Source of the DNA: CAYUPI01 sp964446585
GTDB lineage: Bacteria > Verrucomicrobiota > Verrucomicrobiia > Limisphaerales > UBA8199
Length of the DNA: 14,407 nucleotides
NCBI GenBank assembly: GCA_964446585.1
Contig: CAYUPI010000098.1
Coordinates: 1-14,407, forward strand
Reading direction: 5' to 3'
Below the pieces are notes generated by a model. It searched no databases, was not told the origin of the DNA, and saw only the letters and a program-made list of their open reading frames with translations. The translations under genes and the position numbers were made by a program. Below, in pieces: positions 1-7,299 of this stretch. Each line of letters begins with the position of its first letter. The stretch's first letter is position 1.

Positions 1-97
1 GCGGTGAATAACTTTTATGAAAAAACACTTTTCAACACAGAGAACAACTCCTGCTAATCCTGCTTTCGTCGTGCTGGTGGAATTTCCTACGGACCGG

Positions 98-802
98 TCA
101 GCATTTGACCGTCTTTCGCTTTTTGCCGATGGCACCGCGCTTTTCAGCTTTTCCAATGTAATCGGGGGCAAAGGGGACCTGGCAGGAGGTGTTGCCGACA
201 TCGACGTTCACAGGGCCGATTTTTTCGGCAATCTGAACGGCGAACTTGCTCAGTGGCTGGACGTACGTGCCAACTGCGATGATGAAATTGTTCATCTGGC
301 GGCGGGTGGTATTCGGAGCCGAGTGAATCGTTTTCTGGAGGCGCTGTAAGAGTTCTTTCAGTTGTGTGAGATCGAGCTCCGAGTCCGACTTGATGGCCAC
401 CACGCTGCCCAGAGTAGCCCAACCTGCGGCGGCAACGAGGTCTTTGGGCGAAGCGATCCACGTCAACGCCATTTCCAGAGCGTGAGGACTGCCGGCGGCG
501 ACCCAGGCCACGGTCGAACCGGCGAGCGGGGCGCAGGCTTTTTCGGCCCAATGCTGGAGGTCCTTCCTGGTCATCTTCGCATCGTCGGCGATCAACCCGG
601 CCAGATACATCGCGTCATAAACGCCCGTGTCATAGAGGTCGAGAGCCAGGCGATAATCCATTTTGATTCGTTTCTGGATTTTCTTGAGCTCCTCGATTCT
701 TACCCCGTAGCAAGGCTCGGGGATGCCGTGATTGAACAGAACGTTGCGGTAGCTATCGCGGCCGAGAGGTTTGATTTCAGCCAAGATTTCCTGCGCGGTC
801 AT
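98..802 (-). CDS. DNA alkylation repair family protein (AlkD-like HEAT-repeat fold)
   Basis: A 234-residue protein that by family would be an all-helical HEAT-like DNA-binding protein (AlkC/AlkD superfamily) acting on alkylated bases. The N-terminal part (GIPEPCYGVRIEELKKIQK, residues 26-44) and the C-terminal signature (VDVGNTSCQVP near 200-210, then AEKRGAIGKKRKTVKC at the end) match this family as I know it. I do not see the Trp-x3-Asp catalytic pair known from Bacillus AlkD in the middle of the protein, so glycosylase activity is uncertain. The ATG at 802 is chosen because family similarity begins there. The open frame runs upstream to 997 but that stretch is Arg-rich and looks like translated intergenic DNA. 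No Shine-Dalgarno is evident. The gene is divergent from the ABC exporter. Confidence 0.85.
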   Translation of the reverse strand: MTAQEILAEIKPLGRDSYRNVLFNHGIPEPCYGVRIEELKKIQKRIKMDYRLALDLYDTGVYDAMYLAGLIADDAKMTRKDLQHWAEKACAPLAGSTVAWVAAGSPHALEMALTWIASPKDLVAAAGWATLGSVVAIKSDSELDLTQLKELLQRLQKTIHSAPNTTRRQMNNFIIAVGTYVQPLSKFAVQIAEKIGPVNVDVGNTSCQVPFAPDYIGKAEKRGAIGKKRKTVKC

Positions 803-1069
803 AGGATTGCTTTCATTTCGCACTGATGCGATGCCAGGGCCGAGAACGGCCCTGCTAACGCGAGTTCTCGTGCTGCCAATAGTCGTACCGACGAGTTGTT
901 TACTCAATCCAAAAGCCGACATCCAAAATCCCTGCCGCGTTCTTCGTTTCCTTCGTCGCCTTATGTTCAAACCCATTTCTGTTTTCTGACTTTCCACGGA
1001 TCCGTTCGTGGTTCGTGATTCTTGGTCTCAGACTTGTTTTGCGAGGCATTTTGGCGGATCTTCCCGCCG
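803..1069. other. Divergent intergenic region with small hairpins and short repeats
   Basis: This 267-bp region separates the divergent alkylation-repair gene and ABC exporter, so promoters for both should lie here, but I see no convincing -35/-10 pair. It contains a 7-bp stem with a 6-base loop (835-841 with 848-854). It also holds short repeats: ATCCAAAA-type units around 907-930, TTCGT units around 942-956, and two tandem GTTCGTG heptamers at 1004-1017 that follow a 10-bp palindrome, ACGGATCCGT, at 996-1005. A GGCGG/CCGCC stem (1053-1057 with 1064-1068) sits directly before the chosen ATG of the exporter, where a ribosome binding site would be expected. Confidence 0.4.
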
Positions 1070-3067
1070 ATGCACCATGAGCATTACGGACAACAGGACC
1101 CGACTTTGAGCGCCAAATCGCGCTCGACGTGGGAAATCCTGCGTCACGTGGCCATCTATCTGCGGCCTTACAAACTCATGGCGGCGGGTACGATCGCCTG
1201 CGCCTTGCTTTCCCTCTTGTTTTCGTTGGCGTATCCGAAACTCACGCAATTCGTCATCGACCGTGTCATCGTCGGCAAACAGGCGGACCTGCTCGCGCCG
1301 GCGATGCTCGGCCTCCTGGGCGCTTTCCTCCTCCGCGACCTTTTCAACAGCCTGCGCATCCGGATCAACAACATATTCGAGCAGAATGTGATTTACGACA
1401 TGCGCTGCGAGGTGTACGCCCGGTTGCAGCGCCTGCCGGTCGGTTATTTCGACCAGCGCGCCTCGGGCGATCTGATGACGCGCGTCATTGAGGACGTCAA
1501 TTCCGTCGAGCGTGTGCTCATCGACGGTACCGAACAGGGCAGTGTGGCGCTACTGAGTATCGTGTGCGTGACCGCCATTCTGTTTGCCACGAGCCCGCTC
1601 CTGGCATGGGTCGCGATGGTGCCGATACCCATTCTGACTGCGGGCGCGCTTTGGTACACACTCAGCGCTCATCGCCGCTACCGCCTCCAGCGCGAAGCTG
1701 CCAGCGCCATGAACGCCTTGCTGATGGATAATCTGCAGGGTGTCCGCCAAATCAAAGCATTCGGACGCGAAAAACATGAAGACGGCCGCTTCGCAGTGCG
1801 GGCCGACGGTCTGCGAAAGGGAACGCTCGCCGTGATGCGAGTTTGGGCTGCTTATTCGCCGGCGATGTCTTTCGCGGGAGCGCTGGGGATGGCCCTGGTG
1901 TTATGGCTCGGAGGTCACCAAGTGGTGGATGGGCGGATGACACTGGGGCAACTTATCGGCTTCCTGTTTTATCTCGGACTGTTTTATGAGCCGATTGCGC
2001 GCCTGCACGGATTGAACCAAATGGTCCAGGCGGCCCGCGCCGCCGGCGAACGGGTGTTCGATATCCTGGACACTCCGGAGGAACGCGCCGTTGAGCCGCC
2101 CTTGCCCAGTCTCCGCGGAGGGCGCCCGTCCCCGGGCGCAGCAAGCCGCAATACGGGAAGGGCTCCGGAAAAATCCATTCCACCAGCAGATGGTGAAGTT
2201 GCTGCGCCCGGGGACGGGCGCCCTCCGGTCCAACCCGCCGTGCCCGCGGCGTTGTTGAATTCCGCGCTCCGGGAACCGGTTCGCGGCGACGTGGTCTATG
2301 AAAACGTCGGCTTCAGCTACTATCCCGACCGCGTCGTCCTGCGCAATATCAGCCTCCACGCCCGCCCCGGCGAAATGGTAGCGCTGGCTGGCCCTACCGG
2401 CGCGGGCAAATCGACGCTCGTCAACCTGCTGCCAGCCTTCTACGAATTGAGCTCCGGTCGCATCGCCATAGACGGTCAGGACATCAGCGGCATCTCGCTT
2501 CAGTCCCTGCGCTCGCAGATCAGCGTCGTCAGCCAGGAGGCCTTCCTTTTCAATGGCACGATTCGGGAGAACATTCTCTATGGGCGGATCGAGGCTACCG
2601 AGGAAGATCTCGCCGCCGCTTCGCGTGCAGCCAATTGCCATGAATTCATCTCGCGCTTGCCGCAAGGATACGATTCGCGGGTGGGCGAACGCGGCGTAAA
2701 GCTCAGCGTTGGCGAGAAGCAGCGCGTGAGCATCGCCCGAGCCCTGCTGAAGAATGCGCCAATTCTGATTCTCGACGAGGCCACCGCCGGCGTTGATACC
2801 GCCACTGAAAGGCTGATCCAGGAAGCGCTCGAACGCCTCATGGCCAATCGCACCAGCTTTGTCATTGCTCACCGGCTGAGCACGATTCGAAAGGCGGATC
2901 AAATCCTGGTGATGCGTTACGGTCAAATCATCGAGCGCGGCACGCACGAAGAGCTGGTGGCCTTAGGCGGTTTGTACAGCAAACTGGCCCGGATCCAGGG
3001 GACCACCTTTATCGAGGAAAGCTTTGAGAGGCTGACTGAGGCGGTGGCGGCAACGGCCACGGCTTAA
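1070..3067 (+). CDS. ABC exporter, fused permease and ATPase (MsbA/subfamily B type)
   Basis: A 665-residue half-transporter expected to dimerise in the inner membrane and export a lipid, peptide or drug; the substrate cannot be read from sequence. The membrane domain spans about residues 25-330, including the coupling-helix region around YFDQRASGDLMTRVIEDVN (126-144). The nucleotide-binding domain spans about 405-645, with Walker A GPTGAGKST (441-449), Q-loop Gln489, signature LSVGEKQR (545-552, replacing the usual LSGGQ), Walker B ILILDE (565-570), D-loop AGVDT and H-loop His601. The interdomain linker is unusually long. Residues about 349-386 are Gly/Pro/Arg-rich and are encoded by the inverted repeat at 2116-2227. 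I chose ATG 1070; a TTG at 1022 is also in frame. Neither start has a clear Shine-Dalgarno. Confidence 0.93.
   Translation: MHHEHYGQQDPTLSAKSRSTWEILRHVAIYLRPYKLMAAGTIACALLSLLFSLAYPKLTQFVIDRVIVGKQADLLAPAMLGLLGAFLLRDLFNSLRIRINNIFEQNVIYDMRCEVYARLQRLPVGYFDQRASGDLMTRVIEDVNSVERVLIDGTEQGSVALLSIVCVTAILFATSPLLAWVAMVPIPILTAGALWYTLSAHRRYRLQREAASAMNALLMDNLQGVRQIKAFGREKHEDGRFAVRADGLRKGTLAVMRVWAAYSPAMSFAGALGMALVLWLGGHQVVDGRMTLGQLIGFLFYLGLFYEPIARLHGLNQMVQAARAAGERVFDILDTPEERAVEPPLPSLRGGRPSPGAASRNTGRAPEKSIPPADGEVAAPGDGRPPVQPAVPAALLNSALREPVRGDVVYENVGFSYYPDRVVLRNISLHARPGEMVALAGPTGAGKSTLVNLLPAFYELSSGRIAIDGQDISGISLQSLRSQISVVSQEAFLFNGTIRENILYGRIEATEEDLAAASRAANCHEFISRLPQGYDSRVGERGVKLSVGEKQRVSIARALLKNAPILILDEATAGVDTATERLIQEALERLMANRTSFVIAHRLSTIRKADQILVMRYGQIIERGTHEELVALGGLYSKLARIQGTTFIEESFERLTEAVAATATA
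2116..2227. repeat. 29-bp perfect inverted repeat inside the ABC exporter gene
   Basis: The left arm (2116-2144) and right arm (2199-2227) are exact reverse complements over 29 bp, with 54 bases between them. The arm core reads GGAGGGCGCCCGTCCCCGGG and ends in CGCAGCAA. The element is translated in frame as two mirror-like peptides, GGRPSPGAA and AAPGDGRPP, in the linker between membrane and ATPase domains. ABC exporters of this family normally have a short linker here, so this looks like an inserted repetitive palindrome (REP/MITE-like) tolerated at a permissive site. No target duplication could be identified with confidence and no transposase is nearby. Confidence 0.85.
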
Positions 3068-3082
3068 GGCCTGTCTGAGAAT

Positions 3083-3177
3083 TGTAGGGGCCGGCGTAAG
3101 GAGGCTCTGACTGAAAATCCAAAATCCAATCTCCAAAATCCAAGATTGATCAGAGCCTCCTTACGTCGGCTCCTACA
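3083..3177. repeat. 28-bp inverted repeat with heptamer-repeat loop
   Basis: Arms 3083-3110 and 3150-3177 pair over 28 bp. The only two differences are G-to-T positions that would form G-U wobbles in plus-strand RNA, so the transcript could form a continuous long stem. The loop (3111-3149) contains 7-base units: AAAATCC, AAAATCC, AATCTCC, AAAATCC. The element starts 15 bp after the exporter stop codon. No T-run follows either side, so it is not a standard intrinsic terminator, although it could protect or end the mRNA. It looks like an interspersed genomic repeat. Confidence 0.8.
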
Positions 3178-3227
3178 CTTAATGGGGCTTTGAAAACATG
3201 CGCTTAATGATACGGTAGAAGATCGGG

Positions 3228-3440
3228 ATGAATGAGCTCGGTAAGTTCCTTTTAATTATTGGGCTGCTAATAGCGGCGGTTGGTGCACTGCTCTGGTCAG
3301 CAGTCGGCAAGGGCTGGCTGGGACGGCTGCCGGGAGATATTCACTATTCGAAAGGAAACTTCAGTTTCCATTTTCCTATCGTTACGTGCATCCTGCTGAG
3401 TCTGCTCCTCACGCTCGTCCTCTGGCTCTTCAGAAAATAA
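3228..3440 (+). CDS. DUF2905 family small membrane protein
   Basis: A 70-residue protein with two membrane helices, about residues 6-25 and 48-67. They flank a short loop carrying the family hallmark GRLPGDI (residues 32-38), followed by the F-x-FPI-type entry into helix 2. Length and layout match DUF2905, a widespread inner-membrane family of unknown function. The ATG lies 50 bp after the hairpin repeat at 3083-3177 and has no strong ribosome binding site. The next gene begins 183 bp downstream on the same strand. Confidence 0.85.
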   Translation: MNELGKFLLIIGLLIAAVGALLWSAVGKGWLGRLPGDIHYSKGNFSFHFPIVTCILLSLLLTLVLWLFRK

Positions 3441-3613
3441 GGAGATTGCAGGGATCAAGACGGTTCAGATCCACCGGGACACAGATGCGTGAAATTGACG
3501 CATTTGGCGTGGAAATCACTCGTGGCTTGCCTGCGGCGCTCGTGGATCTCGCGCTTTCCAACGAAACATTTCATTGGCAGCAGCTATGCTCAGAACGATC
3601 TCATGAAGCTGCC

Positions 3614-3619
3614 GAGGTG
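3614..3619 (+). promoter_or_regulatory. Probable ribosome binding site
   Basis: GAGGTG lies 4 bases before the ATG at 3624. It is one of the few Shine-Dalgarno-like motifs in this window and supports translation of the prepilin-headed membrane protein from that ATG. Confidence 0.5.
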
Positions 3620-3623
3620 ATTC

Positions 3624-4811
3624 ATGAAGATTCGTTCCCACTCCTTTACTCTCATTGAACTCCTGGTCGTCATAGCCGTGATCGCGTTGTTGGCGGCGTT
3701 ACTGTTGCCTGCGTTGTCCACAGCTAAGAAACGCGCGTTAAGAAGCGGCCTGAGAACAAGTGAAGCCCTTCCGAACCCGTCAGAAAGACAGGAGCCAACG
3801 AGAGCTGCCCAGGGGAGAGTGCCTCAGCGACCTCTTGCTACTATCAAGAGCTTCGCCGTGACGGTGTCGCTTAAACCGGCCTTGAGCGTGGGCACCTATC
3901 AGCCAGAATCAATCTACACCGCGCAACTCACTGCGACAATACAAGCGTTCACTCCGGACAGGAAAGGCCAGTGCGAAGTGCTTCTTCCCCTGCCGCCGCA
4001 GATTATCTCGCTGGCTGATCTCGAGGTGACCGTCAACTCACAACCGGGTGAGGTGGAAATCCGCGACGGCAAGCTGGTTTGGTACGGCACGCTGCCCGCC
4101 GAACCCACTTCAATGACCATTGCCTACTCGGCTGTCGGCAAGGGCCTCTACAACCTCCAACCGCCGCCCGGTGGAGTTCTGGACTTGTTTCACATCGATC
4201 TGACGGCCATCGGTTCGGATGTGCGGATGCTGGAGTTGTCCCTCCAGCCGACCAAGTACGTCCGAGGCAATCGGCAAACTGTCTATACCTGGGATTATAA
4301 GAACCTGCTGTTAGGCCGGCCAATATCACTGGACGTGCTCGGCATTGCGCCGATTGATCGATTGGGGGAGCTTACCTGGCTCGCCCCGGGTAGCGTCATC
4401 ATTTTCGGGCTGGTGCTGGGGCTTTTCGCGCGCGCCTTCAATATCCAGAACATTGACCGTTGGATGCTCCTGCTGCTGCTTGGAACGTTCACGGGGGCTT
4501 ATCCATTGATGTATTTTGCCCAAGAGTTCATGCCGCTCAACGCCGCGATCATGGCGTCAGCCATGGCGGTGCTGCTGATCATCGGGACACGCTCCGCAAC
4601 GATTATGGGCCTGCGCAGAGGGCTCCTGGTTACAGTCTTACCGGCTACGCTGATGCTGGTTTTGACATTGCTCGCCGCGCTCCACTCGCGGCTTCAGGGG
4701 ATCCTGATGACAATCGTGGGGATTGCATTGTTCGTTCTGGGAATGGTGCTCGTTCCCCGCTTGAAACTGGAAATTGGGCCACTCATCCACGCAAGAGTCG
4801 CCGAGGCGTGA
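3624..4811 (+). CDS. Polytopic membrane protein of unknown function with prepilin-like N-terminus
   Basis: A 395-residue protein. Residues 1-37 are a type IV prepilin/pseudopilin N-terminus: a short basic leader, then FTLIELL (8-14) with the conserved Glu at mature position 5 (Glu12), a hydrophobic helix, LLPAL and a basic stretch. Ser7 replaces the usual Gly before the cleavage point. After a low-complexity linker (about 38-72) comes a predicted mostly beta domain (about 75-245) with motifs such as CEVLLPLPPQIISLADLEV. Five more membrane helices follow (about 252-272, 279-299, 304-324, 333-353, 358-378). No pseudopilin has this tail. The layout (one N-terminal helix, an outer domain, then a helix bundle) resembles CreD-type inner membrane proteins, but I cannot see motif-level identity. 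Function is unknown. It may be a fusion in which a pilin start replaced a native first helix. Confidence 0.75.
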   Translation: MKIRSHSFTLIELLVVIAVIALLAALLLPALSTAKKRALRSGLRTSEALPNPSERQEPTRAAQGRVPQRPLATIKSFAVTVSLKPALSVGTYQPESIYTAQLTATIQAFTPDRKGQCEVLLPLPPQIISLADLEVTVNSQPGEVEIRDGKLVWYGTLPAEPTSMTIAYSAVGKGLYNLQPPPGGVLDLFHIDLTAIGSDVRMLELSLQPTKYVRGNRQTVYTWDYKNLLLGRPISLDVLGIAPIDRLGELTWLAPGSVIIFGLVLGLFARAFNIQNIDRWMLLLLLGTFTGAYPLMYFAQEFMPLNAAIMASAMAVLLIIGTRSATIMGLRRGLLVTVLPATLMLVLTLLAALHSRLQGILMTIVGIALFVLGMVLVPRLKLEIGPLIHARVAEA

Positions 4812-4891
4812 CAGGCGTTGCCGGCAACGATGTGGCCCCGGCCCGACCACCGTTCCGCGGGAATATTCTGACAGGAACGACCCGGTTCGCT

Positions 4892-5158
4892 ATGTTCCCT
4901 GCTGTGAAAGACCTTAAGAATCCGGGATGGATTAAGTTGAAAGGGGCCCTGTTCCTCGCATCCGGAATTGCCGCTGCGCTGCTTCTCTTTCTTGAACACC
5001 CGACCTGGCGAGTGGTGGTTTTGCTTATTATTTCGATCTGGTGCTGGTGTCGCTTCTACTACTTTGCCTTTTATGTGATCGAGCATTACGTCGATGCGGA
5101 CTATCGCTTCTCAGGGCTGGGCTCATTTGCAAAGTATTTGTTAAGAAAGCGCCGCTGA
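4892..5158 (+). CDS. Small two-helix membrane protein, function unknown
   Basis: An 88-residue protein with membrane helices at about 16-34 and 39-62, the second rich in Trp, Cys, Tyr and Phe (WCWCRFYYFAFYVIEHY), and a basic C-terminal tail (KYLLRKRR). I do not recognise a named family. The frame is open upstream to 4460, but that stretch overlaps the preceding gene and looks non-coding, so ATG 4892 is preferred. An AGGAA at 4873-4877 is a possible but distant ribosome binding site. The 80-bp gap from the preceding gene contains a 14-bp palindrome (4816-4829). The two membrane-protein genes may be co-transcribed. Confidence 0.65.
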   Translation: MFPAVKDLKNPGWIKLKGALFLASGIAAALLLFLEHPTWRVVVLLIISIWCWCRFYYFAFYVIEHYVDADYRFSGLGSFAKYLLRKRR

Positions 5159-5218
5159 CCCACCCGGCGTTGGCGAATGGGCCATGAGCCCGTGCTCGAG
5201 AGGCAATCGTATTCTTGG

Positions 5219-5353
5219 CTACGGACTCAAGTGGCCTAAAGCGAGGAGTCCGTAAAAGGTGCACTCGCAGTCCAAGTGGTCGTCGCCCCAATGGCCGTTA
5301 AAGCCGCCGTCATTGACCCACTGCCCTCCACGGTCGAAGGGGAAATAAGGGAT
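5219..5353 (-). pseudogene. Remnant of a prenyltransferase/squalene-cyclase-repeat protein
   Basis: Between two in-frame stops the minus strand encodes 44 residues that include DGGFNGHWGDDHLDCE followed by CTFYGLLALGHL. The pattern GGF, a Gly/Asp-rich turn, then DCEYTYYGLLALG-like residues is typical of the last alpha-alpha repeat in proteins of the prenyltransferase/squalene oxidase repeat superfamily. The piece has no start codon and is cut off abruptly 22 bp from the isovaleryl-CoA dehydrogenase stop codon. It is best read as the surviving C-terminal tip of a deleted gene. The family call rests on one repeat only. Confidence 0.5.
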
Positions 5354-5375
5354 CTACGCGGAGGAGGTGCGTCCC

Positions 5376-6548
5376 CTACTTAGTTTCGTTGAATAGTTCG
5401 CGCCCGATGAGCATGCGGCGGATTTCACTGGTACCCGCGCCGATCTCGTACAGCTTGGCGTCGCGCCACAGCCGGCCGGTGGCATACTCGTTGACATAAC
5501 CGTTGCCGCCCAGGCACTGGATTGCTTCGCCCGCCATCCAGGTGGCCTTTTCCGCCGCGTAGAGAATCGCGCCGGCGCCGTCTTTTGGCTTCAGCTCATT
5601 CCGATCGCATGCCTGGGCGACGGCATAGACGTAAGCGCGGCAGGCATTCATGGTCGCATACATGTCCGCAAGTTTGCCCTGCATGAGTTGGAATTCGCCG
5701 ATCGGGCGGCCGAACTGAGACCGCTCGTGGACGTAAGGCAGCACCGTATCCATGCAGGCGGCCATGATACCCAGCGGTCCGCCGGCAAGCACGGCCCGCT
5801 CGTAGTCCAAGCCGTTCATCAGCACTTCCACTCCGCGGTTCTCCTTTCCCAAGACGTTGGTCGCGGGCACCACGCAATCCTGAAACACGAGCTCGCAGGT
5901 GTTGGACCCGCGCATCCCAAGTTTGTCGAGCTTTTGGGACGTCGAGAAACCCGGCATACCTCGTTCGATCAGGAACGCGGTGATGCCATGCGCCCCGGCA
6001 TCGGGATTGGTCTTGGCATAAACCACCAGCGTGCTGGCATCAGGGCCGTTGGTGATCCACATTTTGTTTCCATTCAGGACGTAGTCAGTTCCCCTGCCCT
6101 TTCGCTCAGCGCGCAGCCGCATGGAAATGACGTCGGAACCCGCGTTCGGCTCGCTCATCGCCAGGGCGCCAACATGCTCGCCGCTGAGGAGCTTCGGTAG
6201 AAACTTTCGTTTCTGTGAGTCGTTGCCGTGGCGCCGGACCTGGTTGACGCAGAGATGCGAGTGCGCGGCGTAGGACAAACCGACCGAGGCGGACGCCCGA
6301 CTGATCTCTTCGATCGCGATGACGTGGGCGAGGTAGCCCATGTTTGTGCCGCCGTACTCCTCCTCGACCGTAATCCCATGAAGGCCAAGCGCGCCCATCT
6401 TTCGCCAAAGGTCGGCGGGAAAGTGATTGGTGCGGTCGATCTCAGCGGCGCGCGGCGCGATCTCGCTGGCGGCGAACTTGCGCACTGTTGCGCGCAGCAT
6501 GTCGCTGGCTTCGCCGTGGTGGAAATCTAGAGTGGGGAAATTCAACAT
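5376..6548 (-). CDS. ivd: Isovaleryl-CoA dehydrogenase
   Basis: A 390-residue FAD-dependent acyl-CoA dehydrogenase, full length for the family. It should oxidise isovaleryl-CoA to 3-methylcrotonyl-CoA in leucine breakdown, passing electrons to ETF. Motifs in order: EEEYGG (62-67), the FAD/substrate signature ALAMSEPNAGSDV (128-140), WITNG (164-168), QLMQGKLADMY (288-298), and IQCLGGNGYVNEY (343-355). Two features separate it from generic acyl-CoA dehydrogenases. The catalytic Glu lies in GLDYERAVLAGGPLG (Glu250), as in human isovaleryl-CoA dehydrogenase. The usual C-terminal catalytic position reads YEIGAGTSEIRR, also as in that enzyme. It stands alone here: no liuB/C/D-type partner genes lie in the window. 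Start ATG at 6548; no Shine-Dalgarno seen. Confidence 0.93.
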   Translation of the reverse strand: MLNFPTLDFHHGEASDMLRATVRKFAASEIAPRAAEIDRTNHFPADLWRKMGALGLHGITVEEEYGGTNMGYLAHVIAIEEISRASASVGLSYAAHSHLCVNQVRRHGNDSQKRKFLPKLLSGEHVGALAMSEPNAGSDVISMRLRAERKGRGTDYVLNGNKMWITNGPDASTLVVYAKTNPDAGAHGITAFLIERGMPGFSTSQKLDKLGMRGSNTCELVFQDCVVPATNVLGKENRGVEVLMNGLDYERAVLAGGPLGIMAACMDTVLPYVHERSQFGRPIGEFQLMQGKLADMYATMNACRAYVYAVAQACDRNELKPKDGAGAILYAAEKATWMAGEAIQCLGGNGYVNEYATGRLWRDAKLYEIGAGTSEIRRMLIGRELFNETK

Positions 6549-6667
6549 CGGTGAATTAATGACTGGTTCGTTCTAGCCTTACGTCGGGCAGGGCACGTTT
6601 GGTAGCCACGCTCCATTCTGCCATCGACCATCCCGTTATTCAACTCGCCCAGCGAGGTCGCTTGGTT

Positions 6668-6994
6668 TCAGAGCCGCAGCAATTCCTTTATCTTGCCTTT
6701 GATTTGCTGTTGCCGTTCCCAACTAATCAAACCTTGTGCAGAGTAGAGTCGTGATTTTTCGAGCGGATAGAGGTAATCACACTGGCAAGCGGTCGGAGCC
6801 GAGAAGCCGTCAGCAGCATCGAGCTGAACGTCCATTATGCTCAAGCGTCCCCGCAACGTGAAACAAGCGAGTCCGTTGACCATTCGAAGGTTTTGGGCGT
6901 CACAGCGTTCCTGGCCGCTGATGACGACAAACCAATGGTCGGCTTGAAAATCCGCGGGGCGGGCTTTCCAAATCTCCCATTGCCGGATTCTCAT
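6668..6994 (-). CDS. PemK/MazF-like toxin
   Basis: A 108-residue protein resembling PemK/MazF-type endoribonuclease toxins. The start QWEIWKARP and the strand HWFVVISGQERC (19-31) fit the RP-x-VVIS region of the family. A central LACFTLRGR, PTACQCDYLYPL (68-79) and a C-terminal amphipathic helix (ERQQQIKGKIKELL) fit the rest of the small beta-barrel fold. It would cleave RNA unless bound by the antitoxin. Its ATG overlaps the antitoxin stop as ATGA (6991-6994), a typical coupled arrangement. I cannot assign cleavage specificity. The family call rests on pattern and context. Confidence 0.72.
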   Translation of the reverse strand: MRIRQWEIWKARPADFQADHWFVVISGQERCDAQNLRMVNGLACFTLRGRLSIMDVQLDAADGFSAPTACQCDYLYPLEKSRLYSAQGLISWERQQQIKGKIKELLRL

Positions 6995-7236
6995 CGGTCT
7001 GGACGCGTCCTGGCCTTTCCGAAGGTCTCCTCAAGCTCCAGCCGTTCCCTGGGATAGTTTCGGTATGCCGCAGCGAAATAGCCCTCGGGTCTTGGGGCCT
7101 GGAGACGATTACGCACCACCGGTAATCCAGCTCGAATAGCCATCCGGAGCACTGTGGCTGGCTTCTCGCGCGTCACAGACACCGTTTCCTTTACTTCCGC
7201 CGCTAATTCGTCGTCGAGATCGATACTTGTCTTCAT
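6991..7236 (-). CDS. Ribbon-helix-helix antitoxin of the PemK/MazF-like module
   Basis: An 81-residue protein whose N-terminus MKTSIDLDDELAAEVKE is a classic ribbon-helix-helix strand followed by helix 1. Helix 2 (PATVLRMAIRAGLPVV) follows, then a tail rich in Pro, Tyr and charged residues (about 45-81) suited to wrapping the toxin. RHH antitoxins bind the toxin and repress their own operon. The ATG at 7236 is preferred over an in-frame GTG at 7251 because the RHH fold begins right at it. The gene lies 86 bp downstream of the RNase E/G stop on the same strand and overlaps the toxin start by 4 bp. Confidence 0.75.
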   Translation of the reverse strand: MKTSIDLDDELAAEVKETVSVTREKPATVLRMAIRAGLPVVRNRLQAPRPEGYFAAAYRNYPRERLELEETFGKARTRPDR

Positions 7237-7299
7237 GGAACCATTTTGCACCCAGTAGGTTCTGGAGGCAAGCGCAGTTTACCCTGAGTTGCACGTACC

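Noticed and set aside
803..997. Upstream extension of the alkylation repair protein
   Set aside because: Arg-rich translation of intergenic DNA; the family N-terminus starts at ATG 802.
1901..2947. 348-codon minus-strand open frame opposite the ABC exporter
   Set aside because: Shadow of the exporter's coding frame; no domain and no ribosome binding site.
3083..3177. Intrinsic terminator of the ABC exporter gene
   Set aside because: The stem is long enough but no T-run follows on either strand. The heptamer loop and long arms fit an interspersed repeat better.
3485..3658. Possible 57-residue gene starting MREIDAFGVEITRGL between the DUF2905 gene and the prepilin-headed gene
   Set aside because: It overlaps the next gene's start, has no recognisable family and no convincing ribosome binding site. 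It could be a gene remnant but cannot be supported.
6576..6592. CCTTACGTCGG stretch resembling an arm of the repeat at 3083-3177
   Set aside because: Only about 10 bases match and no opposed arm is present; chance or a decayed trace cannot be told apart.
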